From the NCBI RefSeq assembly GCF_000159695.1, contig NZ_CM000955.1, positions 631,473 through 695,472 of the forward strand: DNA of 64,000 bases. Direction: 5' to 3'. Within the stretch, counting starts at the first letter, position 1. Each line of letters begins with the position of its first letter. The position numbers and the translations under genes were made by a program. Shown here one piece after another: positions 1 to 8,890 of this stretch. The notes under the pieces are model-generated. The model was not told the DNA's origin, did no database searches, and saw nothing but the letters and a program-made list of their open reading frames with translations. The DNA comes from Finegoldia magna ATCC 53516. GTDB lineage: Bacteria; Bacillota; Clostridia; Tissierellales; Peptoniphilaceae.

Positions 1-3000
1 AAGAGGATTTATCAGCATCATCATAATTTATAAAATTATCATTTACATCTTTATTTAAGATATCAAATTTTGTGAATGAGTAATCCTTGAAATATCCATC
101 TTTATTAACTTCAGCTAAAATTTTGTAAGTTCCCGGATATATGTTTTCTGGAAGCTTAACTTTTAGTTTTTCTTGGCCAATGTTATTTGTTTTGATTTCA
201 CCATATTGGATTTCTGTTCCTGCTAAATCAAATATTTTGTAGCTTACATTTGCTTGTGAAATGTAATTATGATTTGAATCAGTAGTTTTAATGTTAAATG
301 TTATCTCATTTTTGAAATTGTATACTGATTTATCTCGAATTACATCTAATCTAAGACTTTTATTATAATCTTTATTTTCTATTCCTGAGATTTCAATATA
401 TTTTTGCATACCTTCTTTAATATAGGCTACAGATTTGAATCCCTTGTCCTTTAATTGTTTTATTTTTGGTTCTGATTCCACATTACTTACTACAAATAAG
501 TTTGTAGTTTTGTCCAAATTATTCATAAAATCATCAAAGTCTTTATCGTTCAAATCCATATTAAATGAATTATCAATATGTGATTTATCAAAATTTGCTT
601 TAGATCTAACATCTAATACAAAAGGTTTTTTAGTTTTCAAATAATCTGTAACATCAGTAGCATTTTTTGCTTCAAAGAAAGCATTATTTGTCTTAGGAAT
701 TTGATTTGAGAGTGCATAAATTACATATCTCTTTGATGTTTTTTCGTAATTATCCTTTGATAACTCAAAGTATAATTCGTATTTTCCTGGAGTTTTTGCA
801 TCTACATCATAGTTTATATTTCCTTTGTCATCTGTTTTAATAATTGATTCTTTCTTTGAATTTGGAGATATTTCTCTAACTTTGACATCCAAATTAGATA
901 AATCATTTCCATTTTCATCCTTTAAGTTTAACTTTACTACCGCTTTTTTACTTGCTTCGTAAATTTTTTTGTCTGACACTATAGTTGTACTGAACTTTTT
1001 AAGTTTTGGTCTTTCAACTGCAATGAAACTTATTGATTCAGATAATGATTTATAATTTGATTTTTGTGCTTTCAAAGTTATATCGTACTTACCTGGGGTA
1101 AGTTTTAGTTTGTATATCCACTTTCCGATTGATTTGTCATCTGATGTAGTTCTATCTATTATGACTTTACCATCTGGAGTTTTTAAGGAAATATTAACTT
1201 CCGCATTATTGACATTATTTCCGAACTCATCTATCGTTTTGAAACTAATTTCAGGAATTTCATCTACAAAATACTGGTCTTTTTTATTCTTAGCATTAAC
1301 TGAAATTCCTTTATACTCATCGTCATCTTCTCCGAATTTAATTTTATAATTTGCTGAGGATGATGGATAATTATAGTAATCCGCATCCGCAGTAGCTTTT
1401 ATCAAATATTCTCCTTTTGAAGTGTAAGCTTTTGGTGTCATATATATGAATACATAACCTTGATAATCGCTCATTTTCCTAATTTTTGTTTCTTGTTGAT
1501 TAGGATCCAATATACTTATATCAACAGATGAATTTCTCATTGGATTATTATTTTGGTCTTTGATTTGAATTTTAATATATGCAGATTCATTTAGTTTGTA
1601 GACTTTTTTTGCTGAATCAAAAGAAATATTCATGTATTTTCCATCTTTTTTAGCAAAGAAAGAATCTTTTTGTTCTACATCGTAGTACCCTTCTTTGTAT
1701 GCAACGGCTTCTATTTTATAAGTCCCCATTACATTTCTTTCTGATAAATTCATCGAGAAGTTAGCTTTCCCATCTTTATCTGTTTTTAAATTAACATCAT
1801 ATGATTTTTGATTAGGATCAGTTATTGTCAGTCTAATATTTGCATCAGAAATTGGTTTATTTTCGTTATTGACTACAAAATCTACATTTACAGGTTCCGT
1901 TTTAACCATGAAAGTTTTTTGTGATAACTTCATTTGTAAATCCAGATTTTTCATTTCTGCTGTATTTCTATCTACATTTACATCAAGTGTTTCAGTGAAA
2001 TTATCGAACCCGCTTAAACTAGCGTCTACTTTTATTTTATATACTCCCTCTTCGTTGAATATTTCTTTTTCCAAATCAAATACAGCTTGACCTTGTTTAT
2101 CTGTGTAAAGTGATTTAGTGTATTCTTTTTGAGATGGAGATGTTATAGTAGCTATTACTTTTGCATATCTTTTAATTTCGTTGTATTTATTAGTAACTGT
2201 AGATACTAATTTTACTTGAGTATTTGGTTTGATTTTGTCCTTATCTAGTTCATTGTCAACAAAAAGTGGATTTTCAACTGTTGGAACAAAATCTTTACTT
2301 TCTACGTTAAAAGTATTAATTCCGATTAATTTGTTTTTGTAGTAAATATTTACTTTGTATTTACCGATAGCGGCATTATTTGCTAGTCTAACATTAAAAT
2401 TAGATTCCCCAGTAAGATTTGTTTTTAAATTATACTTGAAGTTTTGATTATGAGATGTAATTATTTCACATTCAATATCTTTATTTACAATTTGATTTTC
2501 AGATTGATCCTTAAGTGCTATGTTAATAGCTACTTGTTCCCCTTGAAGATATGTTTGTTTGTCTGAAGATATATTAGCCTTGAATTGTGCATTAGATTCA
2601 TCAACTCTGATTCTCATTGTATCAAAAACTTTATAGGAATGTTTTGATTTCGCAGTGATAATACATTCTCCATATCCAACAGCTTTAACTTTTCCAGTAC
2701 TATCAATGTCGCAAACTGTCTTATCAGAACTTTCCCATTTCAAGTCTTCAGTCTTTGCAGTATTAGGTAATAAATCTATTCCTAATGTTACTGTTTCACC
2801 TATTTTTAGAAGTTTTTCTTTTTCTTTGAATTTGATGCTTTCTATCTTAGTTTCATTTTCATCATTTTCATTGATATGTTCTCCATCAATCGTAAATGCT
2901 TTTAATGAAACATTGGCATTTTTTATTTGGTCTGTCAAATCTGTCCACTTTTCACCATCTTTACTTACAAAAGATTGCCCAGCTTCTGCTGTAGTTTTTG

Positions 3001-4357
3001 AAGAAAATCCTTTTATTGGTCTTTCAATTGGAATTGGATACTTATACCCTGGAGTTTTCATTCTTACAATTACAGCGAATTTTGAACCTTTTGAAATAAG
3101 CGTGTCTTCAACTTTAACTTTTTCATAACCTGCAAATTGCATCTTACCTTGTTTAACGCTGTTTTTTTGTGAAAGTCCACCGTTTTTATCTACATTTGTA
3201 TTAACAAACACTTCGTATTCAGCATCATTTGCAGAAGTCCACAATCCTACACTTGAAAGATATGTGTCTTCTTCCACTGGACCAAACACATTCGCATAAT
3301 ACGATTCTTCTCCAAGTCCAACTTGACTTGTCATTCCCAATTTATCGTATTGCCAGATTTTTTCATTTTCATTCAAATCTTTTAAAATATATTGAGAGTT
3401 TTGTGTTCCTATGTTTTTGTCGTAGTATGATACATAATAATATCCGCCTTGAGTTCCCCAACCAGTTCCCCAAGAATTTTTACAAATCCATGCTCCATCT
3501 CCTTGAGGTGTAGTCTTAAAATTCTTTTTGCTATAATTATCATCCCATCCTACAATTGTTACAGCGTGATTTGGAACTTGACCACCAGAATAGTAATGGG
3601 CCATGGTTTTTTTGTTAAGATATTCATCTCCACCCATAACCGCTGAGTACACTCCACCGTATTTTGTTATCATAGATTTAATTAAATTATTATCGTTAGA
3701 ATCTCTTCTATCTGGCAAAAATATTGCTTGTGTCAATTCCTTTGCTATTGGCAAGTTTTCAGGGGAATCTGATCCGTAGATATCATAAGGATCATCTTTT
3801 TCTAGAACAGGGCCAGACCTCCTAGCCAAATATGCAGAAGAAACTGTTCTAGTTCCACCATCGCTTGGACCCCAGTCAAAACCGTGAGTATTTCTCATGT
3901 GTTTTTCAGAAAAATCCATTCTTTCATCTGGCATTAGAATCGATTCAGCAGATCCAAAAGTTGCAAAAGCCCAACAAGATCCATTAGGACCTTGATCCTT
4001 AACGCTTGTCACTTTTCCTATATCTCTCAAATCAAATTTTGATTGATTAACATCACTTAAACTTCTAAAAAAGAAAGTGCTTGGAAATTTTCTTTTACTA
4101 GTCTTGTTATCGATAGAAGAATAATTCGTATGGATTTTATAAGGATCTTGTTTTAATTTTTTTGAATTATCATTAAAATTAGCATTTTCTATGCTTTTTT
4201 CGTATAAATTAATTCCTCTATTACTTGAATCTTTTTGTTTGAACTCTACAATATCTTTGTTTGATTTCTCTATTTGTTTTTCAGCTGATATAGGATTAAT
4301 CGGAAGAATTAATGCTATTGATAGCACAACTGAAAATATTTTTAATTTTTTGCTCAT
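1..4357 (-). CDS. Secreted papain-family (C1A) cysteine protease with lectin-like, Big_2, Ig-like and rhodanese-like domains (3' end beyond window)
   Basis: ATG at 4357 follows AAAGGAG. The reading frame stays open for about 1452 codons to the window edge, so the C-terminus and any anchor are not visible. A signal peptide ends near residue 25 (PISA|EK). The C1A peptidase shows the oxyanion Gln121, Cys127 in GSCWAFA, His264 in NHAVTIVGWDD and Asn294 in CKNSWG, so it looks catalytically complete. Next come a lectin-like region (about 310-490), a Big_2 domain (about 501-586) and roughly six Ig-like/MG2-like repeats (about 590-1217). Residues about 1224-1320 look like a rhodanese domain with Ser1291 where the catalytic Cys is expected, followed by another Ig-like domain. 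It is probably a surface or secreted protease or adhesin. The family calls come from motif reading; the exact repeat borders are approximate. Confidence 0.88.
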   Translation of the reverse strand, partial: MSKKLKIFSVVLSIALILPINPISAEKQIEKSNKDIVEFKQKDSSNRGINLYEKSIENANFNDNSKKLKQDPYKIHTNYSSIDNKTSKRKFPSTFFFRSLSDVNQSKFDLRDIGKVTSVKDQGPNGSCWAFATFGSAESILMPDERMDFSEKHMRNTHGFDWGPSDGGTRTVSSAYLARRSGPVLEKDDPYDIYGSDSPENLPIAKELTQAIFLPDRRDSNDNNLIKSMITKYGGVYSAVMGGDEYLNKKTMAHYYSGGQVPNHAVTIVGWDDNYSKKNFKTTPQGDGAWICKNSWGTGWGTQGGYYYVSYYDKNIGTQNSQYILKDLNENEKIWQYDKLGMTSQVGLGEESYYANVFGPVEEDTYLSSVGLWTSANDAEYEVFVNTNVDKNGGLSQKNSVKQGKMQFAGYEKVKVEDTLISKGSKFAVIVRMKTPGYKYPIPIERPIKGFSSKTTAEAGQSFVSKDGEKWTDLTDQIKNANVSLKAFTIDGEHINENDENETKIESIKFKEKEKLLKIGETVTLGIDLLPNTAKTEDLKWESSDKTVCDIDSTGKVKAVGYGECIITAKSKHSYKVFDTMRIRVDESNAQFKANISSDKQTYLQGEQVAINIALKDQSENQIVNKDIECEIITSHNQNFKYNLKTNLTGESNFNVRLANNAAIGKYKVNIYYKNKLIGINTFNVESKDFVPTVENPLFVDNELDKDKIKPNTQVKLVSTVTNKYNEIKRYAKVIATITSPSQKEYTKSLYTDKQGQAVFDLEKEIFNEEGVYKIKVDASLSGFDNFTETLDVNVDRNTAEMKNLDLQMKLSQKTFMVKTEPVNVDFVVNNENKPISDANIRLTITDPNQKSYDVNLKTDKDGKANFSMNLSERNVMGTYKIEAVAYKEGYYDVEQKDSFFAKKDGKYMNISFDSAKKVYKLNESAYIKIQIKDQNNNPMRNSSVDISILDPNQQETKIRKMSDYQGYVFIYMTPKAYTSKGEYLIKATADADYYNYPSSSANYKIKFGEDDDEYKGISVNAKNKKDQYFVDEIPEISFKTIDEFGNNVNNAEVNISLKTPDGKVIIDRTTSDDKSIGKWIYKLKLTPGKYDITLKAQKSNYKSLSESISFIAVERPKLKKFSTTIVSDKKIYEASKKAVVKLNLKDENGNDLSNLDVKVREISPNSKKESIIKTDDKGNINYDVDAKTPGKYELYFELSKDNYEKTSKRYVIYALSNQIPKTNNAFFEAKNATDVTDYLKTKKPFVLDVRSKANFDKSHIDNSFNMDLNDKDFDDFMNNLDKTTNLFVVSNVESEPKIKQLKDKGFKSVAYIKEGMQKYIEISGIENKDYNKSLRLDVIRDKSVYNFKNEITFNIKTTDSNHNYISQANVSYKIFDLAGTEIQYGEIKTNNIGQEKLKVKLPENIYPGTYKILAEVNKDGYFKDYSFTKFDILNKDVNDNFINYDDADKSS

Positions 4358-4380
4358 AATTTGCTCCTTTATCTGTGAAT

Positions 4381-4429
4381 AAATCTTCTTACACCCTAAA
4401 AAAATATTTTTAGATTTGTAAGAAGATTT
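4381..4429. repeat. Perfect 12-bp inverted repeat in the protease leader
   Basis: AAATCTTCTTAC at 4381-4392 is repeated inverted at 4418-4429, 25 bases apart. The loop holds a second, A/T-only dyad. It lies between the CAMP-like gene and the protease start, about 24 bases upstream of the ATG. It could be an operator or an mRNA leader hairpin; no clean T-run follows it on the minus strand. Confidence 0.5.
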
Positions 4430-4452
4430 ACTACATTAAGTTTAGCTTATAA

Positions 4453-4474
4453 GGGCAAACCAAAAGATTTGCCC
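4453..4474 (-). terminator. Hairpin just after the first CAMP-like gene
   Basis: GGGCAAA at 4453-4459 pairs with TTTGCCC at 4468-4474, directly after the stop codon at 4482. The T-tract on the minus strand is weak (TTAT), so this may be only a partial terminator or an mRNA-stabilising hairpin. Confidence 0.4.
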
Positions 4475-4481
4475 CATATAA

Positions 4482-5861
4482 CTAATTAAAATCAAAAATC
4501 AAATATCCATCATTAGATGTTTTATTTGAATCTGAATTGTCATCTCCAAAATCTGGATTAATAACTTCTTCAGAAGCTCTTAATTTTTCTCTGTTGTTTT
4601 TGTATGTTTCATAAGAACCATATTCTAATTTATTGTCATCATGACCATAACCAACAATGATTTCTTCTGAATCTTTTGGTTTGAAGCCATCTGGTAAGAA
4701 GTCAAATGATGGATTATTCAACCAAATAATTTTAGCAATTCTAGCAGGATCAGGTAGTTCAGATTGTACATTGAATTCTGACCAAGGAATTGTTTCTCCT
4801 TCACGAAGTGCTAAAATAGATTCAAATTCTTTAGGATATTTTGCTCTTAATTCATTAACATAATCTCTTAAGATGTAAACACCTTCAGCTGCTCTCGAAT
4901 AAGAAACGTCTCTTGCTCTTCTAACATCTTGTGCTTTTCTTAATTCTTTATCGAATTTAGTTCTATCTTCAGCTGTAAGATATCTGTTAGCTTTATTTTT
5001 AATATTTCTAATTTCGTTTAATTGTTTATCAATTGTTCCACTTAACCATTTTGGACTAGCATATACATCACGTTCTAGTAATGCTTGGCTACAAGCTGAT
5101 TTAAGTCTAGCATCTAACTCTATTAGGTTTTTTACTTGAATTTGAGTTCTTGATGCTTTAGTAATATCAGCAATTTCTTTTGAAAGTGAATTTCTTACAA
5201 ATTCTCTTTTACCTTTAACTCCAACTTCTGTCAAATCATCTCTGTAGTAGTTGTTAAGAAGTTTTCTAGCGTCAGCTAAGCTTTTATTGAAAACTCTCTT
5301 TAAATAGATTGTAGCAAAATCATCAGCAGTTAAATCAGGGAATTGTTTTAATTCATCCATAACACTTGAAATTTTTTCGCAAGCTTTTTCAATATCTTCT
5401 ACTGAATTAAAAGGGTTGAAAGCTGTTACTAATGCTACAAATACTTCTCCAGCTGCTCTACTGTGAGCTTCTTGAACTTTATATAGAAGTTCTGTAGAAC
5501 ATCTGTGAATAAATATTCCTGTTAAACCTAAAAGTTTAATTCTAGGAGCTATTGAGTCTAAATCATATATTGTTTGTTCGTTAAATTTTTGAGCTACAGG
5601 TGGAATATTAAAACTTCTGTCTTCAGCTAGTGTCATAATATCTTCTTGATAAGCTTTCATTAGAGGAACATTTTTAACTTTATTTTCTTCTAAAATTGTT
5701 GCTCCTTTTAACATTTCATTTTGTGAAAGCTGCGGAATCATTTCTTGATATTCTTCCATTAAACTACGATCATTTTGTTCATTGGCACTTGCAATTACTG
5801 GTGCTGCTACATTAAATACCATTAACATAGCCAACATAATTGATAAAAATTTCTTTTTCAT
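4482..5861 (-). CDS. CAMP-factor-like secreted protein, copy A
   Basis: Secreted protein of 459 residues. ATG at 5861 is preceded at 5-6 bases by GGAGG; the TTG further upstream overlaps that ribosome site and is not the start. A signal peptide (MKKKFLSIML...) ends near the ASA motif. Residues about 90-290 resemble the streptococcal CAMP factor as I remember it. The order is YDL(D/N)SI followed by a basic residue and a hydrophobic stretch, then NPFNSVEDI (streptococcal form DPFASVDSI), then PDLTADDFATIYLK (streptococcal form PDLKPTDRATIYTK), then an L-x-A-R-L-x-x-A segment. CAMP factors are co-haemolytic pore-forming or membrane-active proteins. About 170 extra C-terminal residues have no counterpart in classical CAMP factors. 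It follows the paralogue at 5889 by 27 bases, so the two are probably co-transcribed. Confidence 0.72.
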   Translation of the reverse strand: MKKKFLSIMLAMLMVFNVAAPVIASANEQNDRSLMEEYQEMIPQLSQNEMLKGATILEENKVKNVPLMKAYQEDIMTLAEDRSFNIPPVAQKFNEQTIYDLDSIAPRIKLLGLTGIFIHRCSTELLYKVQEAHSRAAGEVFVALVTAFNPFNSVEDIEKACEKISSVMDELKQFPDLTADDFATIYLKRVFNKSLADARKLLNNYYRDDLTEVGVKGKREFVRNSLSKEIADITKASRTQIQVKNLIELDARLKSACSQALLERDVYASPKWLSGTIDKQLNEIRNIKNKANRYLTAEDRTKFDKELRKAQDVRRARDVSYSRAAEGVYILRDYVNELRAKYPKEFESILALREGETIPWSEFNVQSELPDPARIAKIIWLNNPSFDFLPDGFKPKDSEEIIVGYGHDDNKLEYGSYETYKNNREKLRASEEVINPDFGDDNSDSNKTSNDGYLIFDFN

Positions 5862-5888
5862 ATTATCCTCCAAAATATTTAATGGTTA

Positions 5889-7271
5889 TTATATTTCCGG
5901 GTCTGTAAAATCAGGATAAATAAGATCCGAATTAATGCCATCCATACTTGTTGTAACTACTTCATCTTGTAATGAAGACCTAGCAGCTACATAGTTGTTA
6001 TAATTTCCATATTGAGCTTTTTGTCCACCAAACCCAATAATAATGTTTGAACTTTGGGATTTCATGCCCGCTGGAACTTTGTCAAAAGTAGGTGAAACTA
6101 TCCATTGTATGCTAGCTATTTGATATGGTTCAACATAAGATGATGGAATAAGCAAGCCATGAACTTCAAAATCTTCCTTCTTTAAAGATCGTGAATATTT
6201 ATCTAACAGCTTACTATTAAAATCCCATAAATCGTATATAGCATTTGCTATCGAATCATATCTAGGATTTTTTTCTACTTTTTTATCTACAACTTTTTTT
6301 ATTAGATTTTGCCACATATCAAAATCTTCCTTATCTATAACAGATCTGTATTTTGATTTCAAAACATTTTGTCTTCTAATCTCACCTAAAACAGTCTCAT
6401 TTAACCATCCAGGATTTGCTAATACTTCCTTGGAAAGATATGCCGATGACGCTGCAGATTTTAATCTTGCATCTAGTTCGACCAACTGTCCAAATGTTAT
6501 TTTTTTACCTACTTCTTTGTTAATTTCATTAACTTCAGTCCTAAAAATACTTTGTATAAATTCTTCCTTGCCCTTTGAACCGTAATTACCTTTATCAAAG
6601 TAATTATTTGATGATTTTCTTGCTTCTGAAATATTTTTGTACATCAACCTTTTTACATAAACTGTTGCTTGATCGCTTGACGTCAAATCTCTCATACTTA
6701 TAATCTTTTCAAAGTTTTTATCCAATTTATCTATTGCTGCTAATACATCTTTTTTGCCATTAAATGGATTAATCGCTACCATAACAGACTCAAAAGCAAC
6801 TTGAGCTGCCAAGTTATGAGCTTCTTGGATTTTATAAATGTATTCTGTTGTCATTAAGTTAATAAATCTATTTACTTTTCTTAACAACTGAATTCTAGCT
6901 CCAATAGAACCAATATAGAAAAACTGTTGAGGATTGTAATTGTTTACACCTGCAGGTAAATTTATACATCTGTCTTGTGATAGTAATGCCAAATCATCCT
7001 GAGCTTTTTTCATTAACGGAATATCATATGCTTTATTCCCTTCAATTCTCGCTCCTTTTAGAACAGAACTTTCTTTTGCTATTTCGTCTTCACTCATCAT
7101 TAGATTATAATTATCATTAATATCCCTAAGTTGTGATAAATCAGATAATTCATACTCTTCAATTTTGATTTCACTATCCGCATATGATTTATTAAAAAAT
7201 TCTTGCGGAATCGAAGTCAATAAAAACGATAACACTAAAATTGCAGAAAACAACCTGTACTTACTTTTCAT
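5889..7271 (-). CDS. CAMP-factor-like secreted protein, copy B
   Basis: 460 residues from the ATG at 7271, with an N-terminal signal sequence (about residues 1-31, ending in SYADS). It is a diverged paralogue of the downstream gene along its whole length. Shared blocks include SIGARIQLL, YKIQEAHNLAA, NPFNGKKD, DLTSSDQATVYVKR, LVELDARLKSA and a C-terminal block with IIIGFGG and YGNYNNY. The CAMP-like part is about residues 90-290 and the rest is an extra C-terminal domain. The start is odd: AAGGAGG lies 18 bases before the ATG, while in-frame ATA (7283) or ATT (7286) would sit 6 or 3 bases after it and give a KSKM-type extension. First gene of the pair. Confidence 0.7.
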   Translation of the reverse strand: MKSKYRLFSAILVLSFLLTSIPQEFFNKSYADSEIKIEEYELSDLSQLRDINDNYNLMMSEDEIAKESSVLKGARIEGNKAYDIPLMKKAQDDLALLSQDRCINLPAGVNNYNPQQFFYIGSIGARIQLLRKVNRFINLMTTEYIYKIQEAHNLAAQVAFESVMVAINPFNGKKDVLAAIDKLDKNFEKIISMRDLTSSDQATVYVKRLMYKNISEARKSSNNYFDKGNYGSKGKEEFIQSIFRTEVNEINKEVGKKITFGQLVELDARLKSAASSAYLSKEVLANPGWLNETVLGEIRRQNVLKSKYRSVIDKEDFDMWQNLIKKVVDKKVEKNPRYDSIANAIYDLWDFNSKLLDKYSRSLKKEDFEVHGLLIPSSYVEPYQIASIQWIVSPTFDKVPAGMKSQSSNIIIGFGGQKAQYGNYNNYVAARSSLQDEVVTTSMDGINSDLIYPDFTDPEI

Positions 7272-7372
7272 TTTTGATTTTATAATAAACCTCCTTCTTA
7301 TAAAATTGATAGGATATTTAATATTAATATAGATTCCATAATATGTGGATTATTGAAATTTATATCATTTTT

Positions 7373-7386
7373 TCAAAACGCTTACA
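7373..7386 (-). promoter_or_regulatory. cre-like (CcpA) site upstream of the CAMP-like genes
   Basis: On the minus strand it reads TGTAAGCGTTTTGA, which fits TGWAANCGNTNWCA at 13 of 14 positions. It lies about 100 bases upstream of the gene start. If functional it would tie toxin expression to carbon catabolite control. Single short motif in AT-rich DNA, so only suggestive. Confidence 0.35.
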
Positions 7387-7634
7387 CTTTATTCTAGTAA
7401 ACCCTATTGATATAATAGTGTTTTTTAGTATTATTTTGTTCAGTTTTATGTTTTTATATTATATATCTCTATCTATTTTTTAAGTTATCATACTATTTGA
7501 AATTTGTCAATTAAAATATTATTTTTTAATATATGTATATTCTTTTTAGAAGTAGAACATTGTTCAATATTTAAGTTTTGAAATATTTTTTCAATTAATT
7601 ATTTTATTTTCTAAATATATTCTTAAAATTTGCA

Positions 7635-7663
7635 ATAAAAAAGCCCTCACCTAAGTGAGAGCT
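7635..7663 (-). terminator. Terminator of the str operon (after tuf)
   Basis: Stem AGCTCTCAC/GTGAGGGCT with a TTAG loop, followed on the minus strand by a run of six T. It starts 20 bases after the tuf stop. Confidence 0.9.
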
Positions 7664-7683
7664 AAATAGTCTTAGTATATTAA

Positions 7684-8877
7684 TTATTCTATAATTTTAG
7701 AAACAACGCCAGCTCCTACTGTTCTTCCACCTTCTCTGATGGCAAATCTTAATCCTTCTTCGATTGCGATTGGAGTGATTAATTCGATTATGAATTTTGC
7801 GTTATCTCCTGGCATTACCATTTCTACGCCTTCTTCTAATGCGATGTTTCCTGTTACATCTGTCGTTCTGAAGTAGAATTGTGGTCTGTATCCTGAGAAG
7901 AATGGTGTGTGTCTTCCACCTTCTTCTTTTGTTAATACGTATACTTCTGCTTCAAATTTTGTGTGTGGGTGAATTGTTCCAGGTGCTGCTAATACTTGTC
8001 CTCTTTCGATGTCTTCTCTTTGTACACCTCTTAGTAATGCTCCGATGTTATCTCCTGCTTCTGCTTCGTCAAGTTGTTTTCTGAACATTTCTACACCTGT
8101 TACTACTACTGTTCTTTTTTCTGTTGTAAGTCCTACGATTTCTACGTTGTCTCCTACTTTTACTTTTCCTCTTTCTACTCTACCTGTAGCTACTGTTCCA
8201 CGTCCTGTGATTGTGAAGATGTCTTCTACTGGCATTAGGAATGGGTGGTCAACGTCTCTTACTGGAGCTGGGATCCATTCGTCTACTTCTTCCATCAATT
8301 TCATGATTTTGTCTCCCCATTCTCCGTCTGGATCTTCTAATGCTTTTAATGCTGATCCTACTACGATTGGTGTGTTGTCTCCATCGTATTCGTATTCGTT
8401 TAATAATTCACGTACTTCCATTTCAACTAATTCGATTAGTTCTGGGTCGTCTACTTGGTCTTCTTTGTTTAAGAATACTGCGATTTTTGGTACGCCTACT
8501 TGTCTTGCTAACAAGATGTGTTCTCTTGTTTGTGGCATTGGACCGTCTGCTGCACTTACTACTAGGATTGCTCCGTCCATTTGTGCTGCTCCTGTGATCA
8601 TGTTTTTAACGTAGTCAGCGTGACCTGGACAGTCTACGTGTGCGTAGTGTCTTTTTTCTGTTTCGTATTCTACGTGAGAAGTGTTGATTGTGATTCCTCT
8701 TTCTCTTTCTTCTGGTGCTTTATCGATGTTAGCGTAGTCTACGAATTCTCCTGAGCCCATTCTCTTGTTTAATACAAGTGTTACGGCTGCTGTTAGAGTT
8801 GTTTTACCGTGGTCAACGTGACCTATTGTACCAATGTTAACATGTGGTTTTGTTCTTTCAAATTTAGCTTTACTCAT
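7684..8877 (-). CDS. tuf: Elongation factor Tu
   Basis: 397 residues, the usual length. Delivers aminoacyl-tRNA to the ribosome as a GTP complex. P-loop GHVDHGKT at residues 19-26, DCPGH near 81, and the guanine-specificity motif NKED near 136 (usually NKCD in bacteria). Domains 2 and 3 are complete, ending in [16 protein letters not shown] precedes the ATG. It is the last gene of rpsL-rpsG-fusA-tuf, 13 bases after fusA. The coding sequence uses a narrow codon set (many GTA, ACT, GAA), as expected for a very highly expressed gene; this produces long but meaningless open frames on the opposite strand. Confidence 0.98.
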   Translation of the reverse strand: MSKAKFERTKPHVNIGTIGHVDHGKTTLTAAVTLVLNKRMGSGEFVDYANIDKAPEERERGITINTSHVEYETEKRHYAHVDCPGHADYVKNMITGAAQMDGAILVVSAADGPMPQTREHILLARQVGVPKIAVFLNKEDQVDDPELIELVEMEVRELLNEYEYDGDNTPIVVGSALKALEDPDGEWGDKIMKLMEEVDEWIPAPVRDVDHPFLMPVEDIFTITGRGTVATGRVERGKVKVGDNVEIVGLTTEKRTVVVTGVEMFRKQLDEAEAGDNIGALLRGVQREDIERGQVLAAPGTIHPHTKFEAEVYVLTKEEGGRHTPFFSGYRPQFYFRTTDVTGNIALEEGVEMVMPGDNAKFIIELITPIAIEEGLRFAIREGGRTVGAGVVSKIIE

Positions 8878-8890
8878 TTATATAAGCCTC

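Larger units (their letters stand above)
7272..7683. other. AT-rich intergenic region
   Basis: About 410 bases without a gene. It contains the ribosome site of the CAMP-like pair (7290-7296), a cre-like element at 7373-7386, and the tuf terminator at 7635-7663. The remainder is A/T-rich with several possible -10 hexamers but no convincing -35/-10 pair, and I see no RNA gene in it. Confidence 0.7.

Noticed and set aside
2655..3128. Plus-strand frames within the large protease gene
   Set aside because: Antisense to a continuous minus-strand reading frame with clear protease and Ig-like domains; no ribosome sites.
7272..7683. Small RNA gene or hidden CDS in the intergenic region before tuf's terminator
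   Set aside because: No stable GC-containing structure other than the terminator, and no ribosome site with a following open frame.
8009..8614. A 201-codon open frame on the plus strand inside tuf (and similar frames in fusA and gcv genes)
   Set aside because: It is the antisense shadow of tuf created by its narrow codon use; no ribosome site, low-complexity Ser/Thr composition and the real gene is certain.
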